The notes beneath the pieces were generated by a model, which was not told the DNA's origin, did not search any database, and saw nothing but the letters and a program-made list of their open reading frames with translations. The position numbers and the translations under genes are program-made. Shown piece by piece: positions 1 to 8,688 of a DNA stretch of 64,000 bases. The DNA comes from JAWKHR01 sp041394725. Its GTDB lineage: Bacteria > Acidobacteriota > Vicinamibacteria > Vicinamibacterales > SCN-69-37. Location of the stretch: positions 97,323 to 161,322 of the forward strand of contig JAWKHR010000009.1 in assembly GCA_041394725.1 (NCBI GenBank). Reading direction: 5' to 3'. The first letter of the stretch is position 1. Every line of letters begins with the position of its first letter.

Positions 1-144
1 AACCGCGGGCTGATGCACCTGGGCGCGCTCGCCTTCTTTCCCATCGGCGTGCCCGACGCGCGCGTCCGTTTCGCGCGCGAGGGCTCGTCCACCAGCGTGA
101 CGGTGACCGACGGGCCGGTCCACGTCGTCGGACGCCGGACCTGA
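1..144 (+). CDS. C-terminal fragment of an unidentified protein
   Basis: An open frame enters from the left edge and ends at TGA 142-144. Forty-seven residues are visible, ending in GRRT. The sequence alternates short beta-like segments (VRFAREG, VTVTDG). That pattern resembles the small C-terminal beta domain of acidobacterial serine hydrolases and peptidases, but the fragment is too short to name. The 5' end lies outside the window, so start and function cannot be judged. The following ~100 bases to 248 show no gene. Confidence 0.5.
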   Translation, partial: NRGLMHLGALAFFPIGVPDARVRFAREGSSTSVTVTDGPVHVVGRRT

Positions 145-247
145 GGCGGCACGAGACTGCACGACGGGGATGGACGCGCCGTCTCGTCGGAAGACCTGGG
201 TGGACGCGCCGTGTCGTCGGACGACGAGTCGCGGCGCGCGCGCCCGC

Positions 248-841
248 TCACCCCGCGTCCGTCACGCAGTCGAAGGACATCCGATAGAAGTACGCGTGCT
301 GCACCCCGGGCATCGCACGCAGTTCCGGCAGCCGGTCGTCGTCGAGCCACAGGATCAGGTGCCACACGGAACCGAAGTCACGCCTGGCGATCACGTTTCC
401 GCCGAGTTCGCGGAACCGGCGCAGCTCGTCGTCGTCGGGTGCGTGGTCGATGAAGACCCCGATCTCCAAGCGGAACCTCGCCGGGTCGGCGGTGGTGCGC
501 ACCCACCAGGGCCCGGTCGAGATCACCCGCGCGACGGGCATCTCCACGCGGACCACCTGTCCGTTGAAGCGATGGATGATGCGGCCGCCGGCCGCCTCGA
601 TGCGCGCGATCACGTCGTCGGGCACGGGCTGGTCGGACGGGCCCTCGGTGAATCCGAGGTCGAAGTACGTGCGTTCGACCGGCGGTTCGTCCGGTCGCCA
701 GACGCCGCAGGTGTACTCGTAGGCGATCGAGAGGACGGGGATCGTCTTGTCGGGCTTGCCGGGCCAGGCCTGTCCTGAACAGGCGGCCGCGAAGAGGGCC
801 GCCGCCAGGGCGAGCCCGGTGAGACGTGGTTGCCGGGACAT
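248..841 (-). CDS. Putative lipoprotein with two I9-propeptide-like units
   Basis: A 197-residue protein. Residues 1-20 form a hydrophobic signal segment ending in AAAC, a lipobox with Cys21, so it is probably lipidated and envelope-anchored. The mature part has two similar segments. One contains IARIEAAGGRIIHRFNG followed by VVRVEMPV. The other contains RRFRELGGNVIARRDFG followed by LPELRAMPGVQHAYFY. Both follow the pattern helix, GG, strand, then 'L..L..PGV', which recalls subtilisin propeptide/inhibitor I9 folds. No protease domain is attached, so a stand-alone protease-inhibitor-like role is possible but is inference. The ATG at 841 was chosen because the signal peptide begins there; the frame stays open upstream. 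The next gene is divergent. Confidence 0.7.
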   Translation of the reverse strand: MSRQPRLTGLALAAALFAAACSGQAWPGKPDKTIPVLSIAYEYTCGVWRPDEPPVERTYFDLGFTEGPSDQPVPDDVIARIEAAGGRIIHRFNGQVVRVEMPVARVISTGPWWVRTTADPARFRLEIGVFIDHAPDDDELRRFRELGGNVIARRDFGSVWHLILWLDDDRLPELRAMPGVQHAYFYRMSFDCVTDAG

Positions 842-938
842 GGGTCGAACACCGTCCGATCCGGGGCGCTGGCCCGACGGGCACGATGATAACAGGCGGC
901 TCGCGTGTAGTGTCCTCGAGGAACCCTCGGAGGCCCCC

Positions 939-2348
939 ATGCGCGCACCGTTCACCACCGTCGCCGTCATCCTGCTCGTCGTCGGCCTTGCCGCCGCCAC
1001 ACCCCGCGCCCGGGGCGCCGTGCCGCAGTCCCCGCCACTGGCGGGCGCCTGGGAGGGCGCGATCCACGTCATGGGAGTGACGCTGGACATGCGGGTCGTC
1101 TTCACGGGGACGGATGCGTCGCTCGGCGCGACGATCGACATCCCGCAGCAGGGCGCGGCCGGGCTGCGGCTGCAACGCGTGACGCGCGAGGCCGACCGCG
1201 TGCACTTCGAGCTTCCGACGCCGAACGCCACGGCGGTCTTCGACGGCGGGCTGGAGGGCGGGCGGATCACGGGCACGTTCACCCAGGGCAGTGCGTCGGG
1301 CACCTTCACCCTGGCGCCGGCGCGCGCCCAGCCACCACCGCCCTACCCCACGCACGAGGTCACCTTCAGCAACGGCGACGTCACGCTGGGCGGCACGCTC
1401 ACCGTCCCGGAGGGTCCGGGCCCCTTCCCGGCGGTGGTCATGCTCACCGGTTCGGGCGCGCAGGACCGCGACGAGGACATCCTCGGCTTCAAGGTGTTCC
1501 GCGTGATCGCCGATCACCTCACGCGCCACGGCGTCGCGGTGCTGCGGTACGACGACCGCGGCGTGGGCCAGTCGGGCGGAAGCGTCCCGGCGTCGACCAC
1601 CGAGGATTTCGCGGGCGACGCGCTCGCGGCGGTGGCGCTGTTGCGGGCGCGGCCGGAGGTGGCCGCGGATCACGTCGGCCTGTTCGGGCATTCGGAGGGC
1701 GCGTCGGTGGCGACGATCGCGGCCGCGCGATCGACGGACGTCGCCTTCGTGGTGATGCTGGCCGGTCCGGGCCAGCGGGGGGACCTGACGCTCCGCCAGC
1801 AGGCGGCAGACGGCGCCCGCGCGCTCGGCGCCGACGAGGCCGCCGTCGCGAAGGTCGTCGCTGCCCACGCGGCCGCCCTCGACGCGGTGCGCGCCGACGC
1901 GCCGCGGGACGAACTCGTCGCGAAGATCACGGCCCTGATCGACGCCCAGATCGACACGTTGCCGGCCGCCCAGCGGACGGCCATCGGCGACCGCGACGCC
2001 TACGTGAGGAGCCTCCTCCCGCGGAGCCTCGCGTCGATGAGCAATCGCTGGATGCACTTCTTCCTGGACTTCGATCCGACGGTGCCGCTCGGCCGCGTGA
2101 CGTGTCCTGTGCTCGCGATCTTCGGCAGCCTCGACGCGCAGGTGCCCCCCGCGCAGAACCGGGAGCCGATCGAACGCGCGCTGTCGGGCAACCCGCGCGC
2201 GTCCATCAAGGTCTACGAGGGTGCGAACCACCTCTTCCAGCGGGCGCGCACGGGCCTGCCCTCGGAGTACGGCGCGCTCGACAAGGCCTTCGTCGGCGGG
2301 CTGCTCGACGACGTGACGGCCTGGATCCGGGGAGTCACCGGGGGCTGA
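939..2348 (+). CDS. Secreted alpha/beta hydrolase
   Basis: A 469-residue protein with an N-terminal signal segment of about 25 residues. A beta-rich N-terminal domain (about 30-130, beginning LAGAWEGAIHV) is typical of acidobacterial and Bacteroidetes hydrolases of this kind. The alpha/beta-hydrolase domain follows from about residue 140. Visible motifs are LTGSGAQDRDE (oxyanion region), YDDRGVGQSGG, the nucleophile elbow GHSEG with its Ser, and a late GANHLF that supplies the His. The substrate is probably an ester or acyl-peptide but cannot be named. The start was set at ATG 939, which has a GGAGG-like site just upstream and begins the signal peptide. It is divergent from the lipoprotein and overlaps the convergent regulator gene by 14 bases. 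Confidence 0.88.
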   Translation: MRAPFTTVAVILLVVGLAAATPRARGAVPQSPPLAGAWEGAIHVMGVTLDMRVVFTGTDASLGATIDIPQQGAAGLRLQRVTREADRVHFELPTPNATAVFDGGLEGGRITGTFTQGSASGTFTLAPARAQPPPPYPTHEVTFSNGDVTLGGTLTVPEGPGPFPAVVMLTGSGAQDRDEDILGFKVFRVIADHLTRHGVAVLRYDDRGVGQSGGSVPASTTEDFAGDALAAVALLRARPEVAADHVGLFGHSEGASVATIAAARSTDVAFVVMLAGPGQRGDLTLRQQAADGARALGADEAAVAKVVAAHAAALDAVRADAPRDELVAKITALIDAQIDTLPAAQRTAIGDRDAYVRSLLPRSLASMSNRWMHFFLDFDPTVPLGRVTCPVLAIFGSLDAQVPPAQNREPIERALSGNPRASIKVYEGANHLFQRARTGLPSEYGALDKAFVGGLLDDVTAWIRGVTGG

Positions 2349-3301
2349 CGGTTCCGGGCCTCGCCTGTCGCTCCGCCGGCGACGCGACCTCGGCGCGCAC
2401 GGCCTCGTCGATCGCGCTCGTGATCGCCGACGCCAGCTCGGCCTCGCCCGCGTCGGTCAGCGGCGTCGGGCGTACCCACACGTGGGCCTCGTCCGACGCG
2501 CGGATGAGGTGCGTCAGCACGCGGACGTCCGCGTCGACGCGCTGGACCTGGCCGATGACGATGAGGTCGGCGTCCACCGTGTCGCGAATCAGGGCGAGAT
2601 CGCGGAACGGGCGAGACGTGCGGAGCACGGCGGCGTTGCCGATCACGGCGAGCCGCGCGTTGCCCGTGAGGCGCACGACGGTCGAGTCGGTGAGCACCTG
2701 CGCGAGGCGGTCGAAGCCGGCGTCGCCGGTCTCATTGTCGAAGAGCGCGACCGCCACGCGCACGCCGGCCCGGGCCGCGCGGCCCTGCGTGATCGTCATG
2801 CCGATCAGCCCGATCACGATCAGCACGAACGGCATCGCCACGAGCGCCGCGCGCCCGACGGAGTGCCGCGCGTCGTGCCGGCCCCGGTGGGAGAGCGCCG
2901 CCGGGGATCCGCGTCGGGCGCGGCGTCGGCGCGTCTGACCCGGCGGCGAGCGCGGCCGCCGCGGGCGCGGCGTCGTCGACGACGTGGACCGGCGCGATGA
3001 GGCGGTAACCGCGGCGCGGGACGGTCTGGACGTAGCGCGGCGCCTCGGCCGGGTCGCCCAGCGCATCGCGGAGCTTGGCCACCGCCGTGTTCAGCCCCGC
3101 CTCCACGTCCACGAACGTGCCGTCGTCCCACAGCCGTGCCGCGAGATCGGCGCGGGGCACGAGGTCGCCACGCGCCTCGATCAGCGCGGCGAGCAGGCGG
3201 AACGGCAGGTCCTGCAGCCGCACGGGTATCCCGCGCCGCGACAACTCGCCGGTCGCGAGATTCGCCTCGAAGTCACCGAACCGCGCGCGGGTCACCGGCA
3301 C
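2335..3301 (-). pseudogene. Winged-helix regulator with TolB-like domain, frameshifted
   Basis: Two frames together make one recognisable protein. The first, from GTG 3301, carries a CadC/OmpR-type winged-helix domain in residues 1-105; it shows FGDFEANLATGEL, the recognition-helix region and the wing RRGYRLIAPV. Near 2880-2925 the homology passes to another frame. That frame has a membrane helix (VAMPFVLIVIGLIGMTI) and a TolB/FlgO-like domain (VAVALFDNETGD ... DADLIVIGQV) up to TGA 2335. The reading shift falls near a CCCC run (plus strand CCGGGG). The usual C-terminal TPR repeats of this family are absent. It could be a true frameshift, a sequencing indel, or recoding; the sequence cannot decide. 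It lies three bases after the DUF1801 gene. Confidence 0.72.
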
Positions 3302-3304
3302 GGA

Positions 3305-3934
3305 TCAGCCCTTCGCGCGTCCCGCCGCGGCGCCGCGCTCGTATTTCCAGTTGCGTGACTTGCCTTCCGCGAGCCAGGCGATGGCGGTCGCGACGCGCCG
3401 GTCGCGCGTCTCCTCGCGACGGGCCTCGGTGATCCACTCGACGTACTCGCGCCGGTGGCTGGGGCTGAACGCCTCGAACGCGCGCCGGGCCTTCGGGTGG
3501 CGCGCGAAGGCGGCCGCGAGGGCCGCCGGGACGCGGACCGGCGCCTTCTTCACCGGCGCCTTCCGCGCCACCTTCACGCCGGCGTCATTGAGCGCGGCGG
3601 CGGCACGGACCAGCGCGACGAGGTGTGCCTCCGACGGCAGGTCCTTCGTCGACGTCAGGCAGCCGAACTGTCCCATCGCCTTCCGCGCGGGCGCCGGAAG
3701 CCCGTGGCCGCGCAGCAGCGACGCCTTCCAGAACCCGAACGTCGCGTGCTGCCTGAAGGCGGCCATGCCGCAGAGCGGGCCCTTGTAGTCGAAATGCGGC
3801 ATGCCCCACTTGATCGTCTCCTGGACGCCGGGGCATCCCGCGTGCACGACCTTGCGCAGGCGCCGCAGGACGGGCCGCGCGAACGGCGCGGCCTGGCTGA
3901 TGTAGGTGTCGACCCTGGGATCGCGGCGTGGCAT
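3305..3934 (-). CDS. DUF1801/OmdA (YdeI-like) family protein
   Basis: A 209-residue cytoplasmic protein. The N-terminal half (about 1-115) matches the DUF1801 fold: paired aromatic/Gly segments such as KWGMPHFDYKGPLCGM and FGFWKASLL. The C-terminal part (about 150-209) is the OmdA/YdeI-type helical tail, with AFEAFSPSHRREYVEWI and the Lys/Arg-rich RRVATAIAWLAEGK. The biochemical role of this family is not established. The start at ATG 3934 gives the family N-terminus PRRDPRVDTYI. The stop is three bases from the GTG of the frameshifted regulator, so they probably share a transcript. Confidence 0.85.
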   Translation of the reverse strand: MPRRDPRVDTYISQAAPFARPVLRRLRKVVHAGCPGVQETIKWGMPHFDYKGPLCGMAAFRQHATFGFWKASLLRGHGLPAPARKAMGQFGCLTSTKDLPSEAHLVALVRAAAALNDAGVKVARKAPVKKAPVRVPAALAAAFARHPKARRAFEAFSPSHRREYVEWITEARREETRDRRVATAIAWLAEGKSRNWKYERGAAAGRAKG

Positions 3935-4039
3935 CGGGCTCCCCCGCGGCGGCGTGCGCGGCCAATCCACAGGATACGCGAAAGCCCGCGTGGCGGTGAG
4001 GACGCCCGCGTGCGCCGCCGCCTGGGCGCCCGGCCCCGG

Positions 4040-6667
4040 TCAGCGCAGCTCGCGCACGGGGTCGACGCGGCTCGCCCGCCACGCCGGCACCAGGCACGCC
4101 AGGCCGGCCACGAGCGCCAGCACGACGGGCACGACCGCGAAGACGAGCGGGTCCAGCGCGGGCACGCCGAACAGGACGCCGGCCATCGCGCGCGCCGCGA
4201 TCGCGCCGCCGCCGAGACCGGCCGCAATCCCGACGCCGGTGAGCCCGAGCCCCTGGCCGAGCACGCGGCCGAGCACGTGCGGGCGCGACGCGCCGAGCGC
4301 CAGGCGGATCCCGATCTCGTGGCGCCGGCCCGCCACCACGTAGCTCAGCACGCCGTAGATGCCGACGGCCGCGAGCACCAGCGCCACGCCCGCGAACGCC
4401 GCGAGCAGCACGAGCATGAAGCGGGCGCCGCGCGTGGCGTCGGCAACGACGTCGGGCATCGCGCGCACGTCGGAGAGGGTGACGTCCGGCCCGGATTCGC
4501 GAATCACGCGCGAGACGGGCGCGACGAGCGTCGCCGGCTCGCCCTCGCCGCGCACGACGAACGAGAGGTACGCGAGGTGCGCCGACGGATCCTCGCGATA
4601 GCGCGTGCTCTGCAGGTACGGCAGGTACATCTCGGGCTCGGCCGGCGCGGTCCAGTCCGAGCGCACGGCGTTCTTCGCCACGCCGACCACGGTGACGGTC
4701 CCGCTGCCGGGCACGCGCATCCGCCGGCCGATGGCCGACTCGCCCGGCCAGCCCTTCGCGGCCAGGGCCTCGTTCACGATCACGACGGGCGGCGACGCGA
4801 GGGCGTCGCGGTCGGTGAAGGCCCGGCCGCGCGCGACGGGCAGCTGCATCGCGTCGAAGTAGCCGGGCAGGACGACGCGGTAGACCGCCGACGGCGCGTC
4901 TTCCGGGCGCGCCGGCGGCCGTCCCTCGATCTCGTACGGCCACGACCACTGGTCGCCGGCGATCGGCACGTGGTTGATGGCGCCGGCCGCCTCGACGCCC
5001 GGCAGCGCGCGGATGCCCGCGAGCGCCGCCTCGTAGAACGCCGTGCGCCGCGCCGGGGCGCTCTCGGTCGAGCCGGCGACCGAGACCACCAGGGTGAGCA
5101 CGTGGTCCGGCACCCAGCCCGGATCGATTGCGCGGAGCGCGGCGAAGCTGCGGATCATCAGGCCCGCGCCGATGAAGAGCGTGAGCGCCAGCGCGACCTC
5201 CGACGCGACCAGCACGCCGCGTCCCCGGCTGGATCCCCGGCCGGGCGTCGCGCCGCGCTCGGTGGACCGCAGCGCCGCGACGCCGGCCGGCCGCGCGAGC
5301 CGCAGCAGCGGCGCGAGGCCGAACGCCACGCCGGTCACGACCGACAGGGCCACCGCGAAGCCGAGCACGCGCGCGTCGAGCGTCACGGCCTCGATCCGCG
5401 GGATGCTCTCGCCGGCGAGCGCGACGAGCACCCGGAGCAGCTGCTGCGCCAGCACCACGCCCGCCGCGCCGCCGAGCACGGCGAGCAGCAGGCTCTCGGT
5501 CAGGAACTGGCGCGCCAGCCGGCCACGCCCCGCGCCGAGCGCCTGGCGCACGGCGACCTCGCGTTCGCGCGTGAAGGCGCGCGCGAGCAGGAGGTGCGCC
5601 ACGTTGACGCTCGCGATCACCAGCACGAGCACCACGGCGCCGAAGAGCACCACGATCGGCTGACGGACGTCGCCGACGACCAGGTCCTTGAGCGGCGTCA
5701 CCGTGACCAGGCGGTTCGTGCCGGGTTCGGCGCGCTCGAGCTCGGCCGCCACCGTCGTCATCCGGTCGCGCGCCAACGCGAGCGTCACGCCCGGCGCGCG
5801 GCGCGCGAACACGCGCAGGCTCTGCGCCTGGCTGGCGACGCGGTCGGCGAGCGGCAGCGGCGCCCAGATCTCGGCGCGCGTCGCCCAGAAAGGCGCGAAC
5901 TGGAAGCCTGCCGGCATCACGCCGACCACCGTGTAAGTCGCGCCGTCGAGCTCGAGCGTGCGGCCGACGGCGGCCGGATCAGCGCCGAGCCGACGCTGCC
6001 AGAAACCGTGGCTCACCACCACCTCGTGGCTGGCCGCCGCATCGTCGCGCAGCAGGCGGCCGAGCGCGGGCGGCACGCCCAGCATCGGCAGCACGTCCGG
6101 CGTCAGGCGCAGCGCGAAGACCCTGTCGGAGCCGTCGGCCGCGCGGAGGTTCGGCGCCCACCATTCCGCCGCGCCCATGGTGGCGAACACGTCGGCGGTG
6201 CGCGCCCGCCAGGCGACGAGGTTCTGCGGGGAGACCGGACCGGAGCGCGCGTGCCCCACGAGGACCAGGGCATCGGCATCGCGATACGCGAGCGGTCGCA
6301 GCAGGACGCCGTCGACGACCGAGAACGTGGCCGTGGTGGCGCCGATGCCGAGGGCCAGCGAGAGCACGGCGGCCGCGGTGAAGGCCGGGGCGCGGCGCAT
6401 CTGCCGCAAGCCGTAGCGCAGGTCGCGCGCCGCCGCGTCGAGCCACGCGAGCCGCCGGGCGTCGCGGACGTCCTCCTTGACGGCCTCGACGCTCCCGGCG
6501 GCCAGCCGCGCGCGTCGCCGCGCCGCCTCCGGAGCCTCGCCACGCCGCACGCGCTCGTCGGCGTCGAGCTCGAGGTAGGCCTGGAGCTCGGCGTCCAGGT
6601 CGTGGTCCAGCCGGCGGCCGTGCACGAGCTGGGCCCAGAGGTGCCGGAGGCGGCGCCAGAACGTCAT
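4040..6667 (-). CDS. ADOP-1: MacB/FtsX-type ABC permease with prefix domain 1
   Basis: 875 residues. Residues 1-75 are a charged helical 'permease prefix domain 1' (ELQAYLELDADERVRRGE). TM1 follows (about 95-115, LSLALGIGATTATFSVVDG). Next come a periplasmic MacB-type core domain (YTVVGVMPAGFQF), a three-TM FtsX block, a second TM/periplasmic unit and a final FtsX block. The GIRLALGA motif near the end is typical. Known family facts: ADOP proteins are duplicated permeases that presumably need an ATPase encoded elsewhere. The substrate is unknown. No PadR gene is adjacent, but a palindrome sits in the promoter (6674-6688). The ATG has GAAG very close upstream. Divergent from the porin. Confidence 0.93.
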   Translation of the reverse strand: MTFWRRLRHLWAQLVHGRRLDHDLDAELQAYLELDADERVRRGEAPEAARRRARLAAGSVEAVKEDVRDARRLAWLDAAARDLRYGLRQMRRAPAFTAAAVLSLALGIGATTATFSVVDGVLLRPLAYRDADALVLVGHARSGPVSPQNLVAWRARTADVFATMGAAEWWAPNLRAADGSDRVFALRLTPDVLPMLGVPPALGRLLRDDAAASHEVVVSHGFWQRRLGADPAAVGRTLELDGATYTVVGVMPAGFQFAPFWATRAEIWAPLPLADRVASQAQSLRVFARRAPGVTLALARDRMTTVAAELERAEPGTNRLVTVTPLKDLVVGDVRQPIVVLFGAVVLVLVIASVNVAHLLLARAFTREREVAVRQALGAGRGRLARQFLTESLLLAVLGGAAGVVLAQQLLRVLVALAGESIPRIEAVTLDARVLGFAVALSVVTGVAFGLAPLLRLARPAGVAALRSTERGATPGRGSSRGRGVLVASEVALALTLFIGAGLMIRSFAALRAIDPGWVPDHVLTLVVSVAGSTESAPARRTAFYEAALAGIRALPGVEAAGAINHVPIAGDQWSWPYEIEGRPPARPEDAPSAVYRVVLPGYFDAMQLPVARGRAFTDRDALASPPVVIVNEALAAKGWPGESAIGRRMRVPGSGTVTVVGVAKNAVRSDWTAPAEPEMYLPYLQSTRYREDPSAHLAYLSFVVRGEGEPATLVAPVSRVIRESGPDVTLSDVRAMPDVVADATRGARFMLVLLAAFAGVALVLAAVGIYGVLSYVVAGRRHEIGIRLALGASRPHVLGRVLGQGLGLTGVGIAAGLGGGAIAARAMAGVLFGVPALDPLVFAVVPVVLALVAGLACLVPAWRASRVDPVRELR

Positions 6668-6673
6668 GCTTCA

Positions 6674-6688
6674 TATAGACGTTCTGTA
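6674..6688 (-). promoter_or_regulatory. Imperfect palindrome upstream of ADOP-1
   Basis: TATAGA-CGT-TCTGTA has six-base arms with one mismatch around a three-base centre, 7 bases upstream of the ADOP-1 ATG. Read on the minus strand it includes TCTATA, a possible -10 region, so a bound repressor would block transcription. The geometry resembles the perfect palindromes in front of ADOP-2 and the PadR genes. Confidence 0.45.
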
Positions 6689-6746
6689 GGAGAAACGGGT
6701 TGGCCGGCGGGCCCGCCGGAGTCCATCGGCGATAATCGGGGCCCTC

Positions 6747-8150
6747 ATGCGCGTCGGCCGAATCGTTTCGCCCTTCTTCCGCTCCGCACGATCCCCTGAT
6801 GGCCCTCATCGCCGGGTGCCCGCCACCGGCGCCCGCGGCGCACGCCAGAGGAGCGCGCCTTCCGCGCCGCTGATTCTCGCAGCCGGGATGCTGCTGCTCG
6901 CCGCCGTCCCGGCCGCGGCGCAGACGACGACCGGCGGCACGGCCGGTTCCCCCGCGCAGTCGGCGACCCGCGGCCCGGCCGGTCCCGCGTCGCCCCAGGC
7001 CCCGCCGCGGGGCTGGACGTTCGACTGGCAGCGGCATCCCGCGGCCACGTTCGGCGACACGTTCCGCATCGAGGCCCGCGCGCGCTTCCAGTTCGACGCG
7101 CGCGACACGGACATCGGCCTGCCGACGGGCGAGGACACGTGGAAGATCGCGCTGAAGCGCATCGGCGCCGCGGGCTCCCTCTTCCGCGCCGTGGATTTCC
7201 AGGTGGATCGCGAGCTCGTCCGGGACGCGGGCTGGCGCGACGTCTGGGTGGGCTGGCGCCCGGCGCCCGACTGGCAGGTGCGTGCCGGGCAGATGAAGCT
7301 GCCCGTCGGCCTCGACGAGAACACACCGCTGACCGTCCTCGACTTCGTCTACCGGTCGCAGACGTCGCGCCAGCTCGCGCCCGGCCGCGACCCGGGCGTG
7401 ATGGTCTCGGGCCGCGTGGCGCGGTCGTTCGTCCGGTTCGACGCGGGCGTCTTCACGCACGACGGCAAGAACGCGCGTCGCCCGAACTCGACGCGCGTCC
7501 AGGCCGGGACCACCGTGGCGGCGCGCGTGCGCGTGCAGCCGTTCCGCCGCACGGCGCTCGCGCTGCGCACGCTCGAAGCGGGCGCGTCGATGGCGACCGG
7601 CGTCGTGCCCGAGGGCGTGGACGCCATGCGCGGCCGGACGCCCGTCGGCCTGACGTTCTTCTCGGTCGACGACCGCGTGGCCGGCCGGCGCACGCGGACG
7701 GGCCTCGAGCTGCGCTGGCAGCCGGGTCCCTTCTCGCTCAACTCGGAGTGGATCCGCGTGTCGACCGCGCGCGACGGCCTCGCGCCGGGCGGTGGCGATC
7801 TCGCCGCGGTCACGGCCACGGGCTGGCACGCCGGCGCGGCCTGGGTGGTCACGGGGCAACCGAAGGCGTCACTCGTCTCGCCGTCGCGCGGCATCGGCTA
7901 TGGCCCGTTCGGCGCCGTGGAGGTCGCCGCGCGCATCGAGCATCTCCGCTTCCGCGCCCCGGCCCCGTCCGGCGCCGGCGTCGCCAACGGCGATCGCATC
8001 CTGACGACCGGCGTGACCTGGGTCCTCAACGCGTGGCTCCGGATGCAGGTCAACGTGGTCCGCGAGCACCTCGACCACGCCATCGCGGGCACCGCGCCGG
8101 CGAGGACGACGTTCTGGGGACGCGTCTTCCGGCTTCAGTTCGCGATCTGA
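6747..8150 (+). CDS. Phosphate-selective porin O/P-like outer-membrane protein
   Basis: 467 residues. A long basic N-terminus precedes the hydrophobic signal segment near residues 40-58 (AAGMLLLAAVPAAAQ), so a later start is possible. The mature protein has alternating strands typical of the OprO/OprP family: FRIEARARFQFDARD, the RRxxx-like surface regions, and YRSQTSRQLAPGRDPGVMVS near the middle. It ends in FRLQFAI, a terminal-strand signature of a beta barrel. It probably forms a diffusion channel for anions or small solutes; specificity is not visible. A GATAAT lies ten bases before the ATG. Its 3' end overlaps the convergent gene by 16 bases. Confidence 0.82.
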   Translation: MRVGRIVSPFFRSARSPDGPHRRVPATGARGARQRSAPSAPLILAAGMLLLAAVPAAAQTTTGGTAGSPAQSATRGPAGPASPQAPPRGWTFDWQRHPAATFGDTFRIEARARFQFDARDTDIGLPTGEDTWKIALKRIGAAGSLFRAVDFQVDRELVRDAGWRDVWVGWRPAPDWQVRAGQMKLPVGLDENTPLTVLDFVYRSQTSRQLAPGRDPGVMVSGRVARSFVRFDAGVFTHDGKNARRPNSTRVQAGTTVAARVRVQPFRRTALALRTLEAGASMATGVVPEGVDAMRGRTPVGLTFFSVDDRVAGRRTRTGLELRWQPGPFSLNSEWIRVSTARDGLAPGGGDLAAVTATGWHAGAAWVVTGQPKASLVSPSRGIGYGPFGAVEVAARIEHLRFRAPAPSGAGVANGDRILTTGVTWVLNAWLRMQVNVVREHLDHAIAGTAPARTTFWGRVFRLQFAI

Positions 8151-8632
8151 GGGAAGCGCGCGATCGATCCGGCCGGCCCCCGCGCGAGCACGATCTTCAG
8201 CCGGTTCGATCCGGGCGAGGTCGTCAGGTCCGCCGGACGAGACGCCCGATCGCCGTTGCGGACGAAGACGACGGTGAGCCGGCGCTCCGGTCCGTCGCCC
8301 GTCAGGCCGTAGACCGCGTAGACCGTGCGGCCGCCTGGCGTCGTGAAGTCGAGCCGGTGCGGCAGGGCCTGCGCATCGATGACGAACGTGCAGGTCTGCT
8401 CGGGCGGGCCGCCGCCGAACCCGGTGAGGATGAGCGCCTCGCCCCTGAACGTGAACCGCACGCCCTGGACGACGGCCGCCGGCATCGGGTTGCCGTTGGC
8501 CTCCATCGACTCGGCGATCCAGGCGCCCTCGAGGTCGGCCGGCGCGCGGCGCACCGGCGCCTGCGCCAGGATCGGGGTGACCGCCAGCGCGCACGCGACG
8601 AGGGCCCTGAGGACGACAGGCATGCCCTCCAT
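8135..8632 (-). CDS. Secreted TIGR03067-like protein
   Basis: About 165 residues. A signal peptide (PVVLRALVACALAVTPILAQA) precedes a beta-rich domain beginning DLEGAWIAESMEANG. The pattern LEGxW....G.P....V....F.F.G..L matches the TIGR03067 family found in Planctomycetes and Acidobacteria, whose role is unknown. Three in-frame ATGs (8635, 8632, 8623) compete. 8632 was taken because GGAG lies four bases before it; the signal peptide itself begins at 8623. It is divergent from ADOP-2, and its upstream region contains the perfect palindrome at 8659-8681, so both genes may respond to one regulator. Confidence 0.72.
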   Translation of the reverse strand: MEGMPVVLRALVACALAVTPILAQAPVRRAPADLEGAWIAESMEANGNPMPAAVVQGVRFTFRGEALILTGFGGGPPEQTCTFVIDAQALPHRLDFTTPGGRTVYAVYGLTGDGPERRLTVVFVRNGDRASRPADLTTSPGSNRLKIVLARGPAGSIARFPQIAN

Positions 8633-8652
8633 CATGCTCCAGACCCGGACAG

Positions 8653-8682
8653 TTGCACTTATCCCTACTTCGTAGGGATAAT
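8653..8682 (+). promoter_or_regulatory. Promoter of ADOP-2 filled by a perfect palindrome
   Basis: TTGCAC (8653-8658) and GATAAT (8677-8682) are separated by 18 bases, and the ATG of ADOP-2 starts 6 bases after the -10 box, suggesting a leaderless transcript. The spacer and -10 are occupied by a perfect palindrome at 8659-8681, arms TTATCCCTAC/GTAGGGATAA around TTC. CTAC-N3-GTAG resembles BlaI/CopY-type operators. No regulator gene is adjacent, so the regulator acts in trans. Confidence 0.72.
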
Positions 8683-8688
8683 GACGCC

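Noticed and set aside
170..778. Plus-strand open frame opposite the lipoprotein gene
   Set aside because: It has no signal or domain, and the opposite strand encodes a lipoprotein with a clear lipobox.
3455..6799. A very long open frame (over 1,100 codons) on the plus strand opposite ADOP-1
   Set aside because: It is the high-GC antisense shadow of the permease: Arg/His/Gly-rich, no domain or signal, and ADOP-1 has clear homology on the other strand. The same holds for the long frames opposite ADOP-2, -3, -4, -6, -7 and -8.
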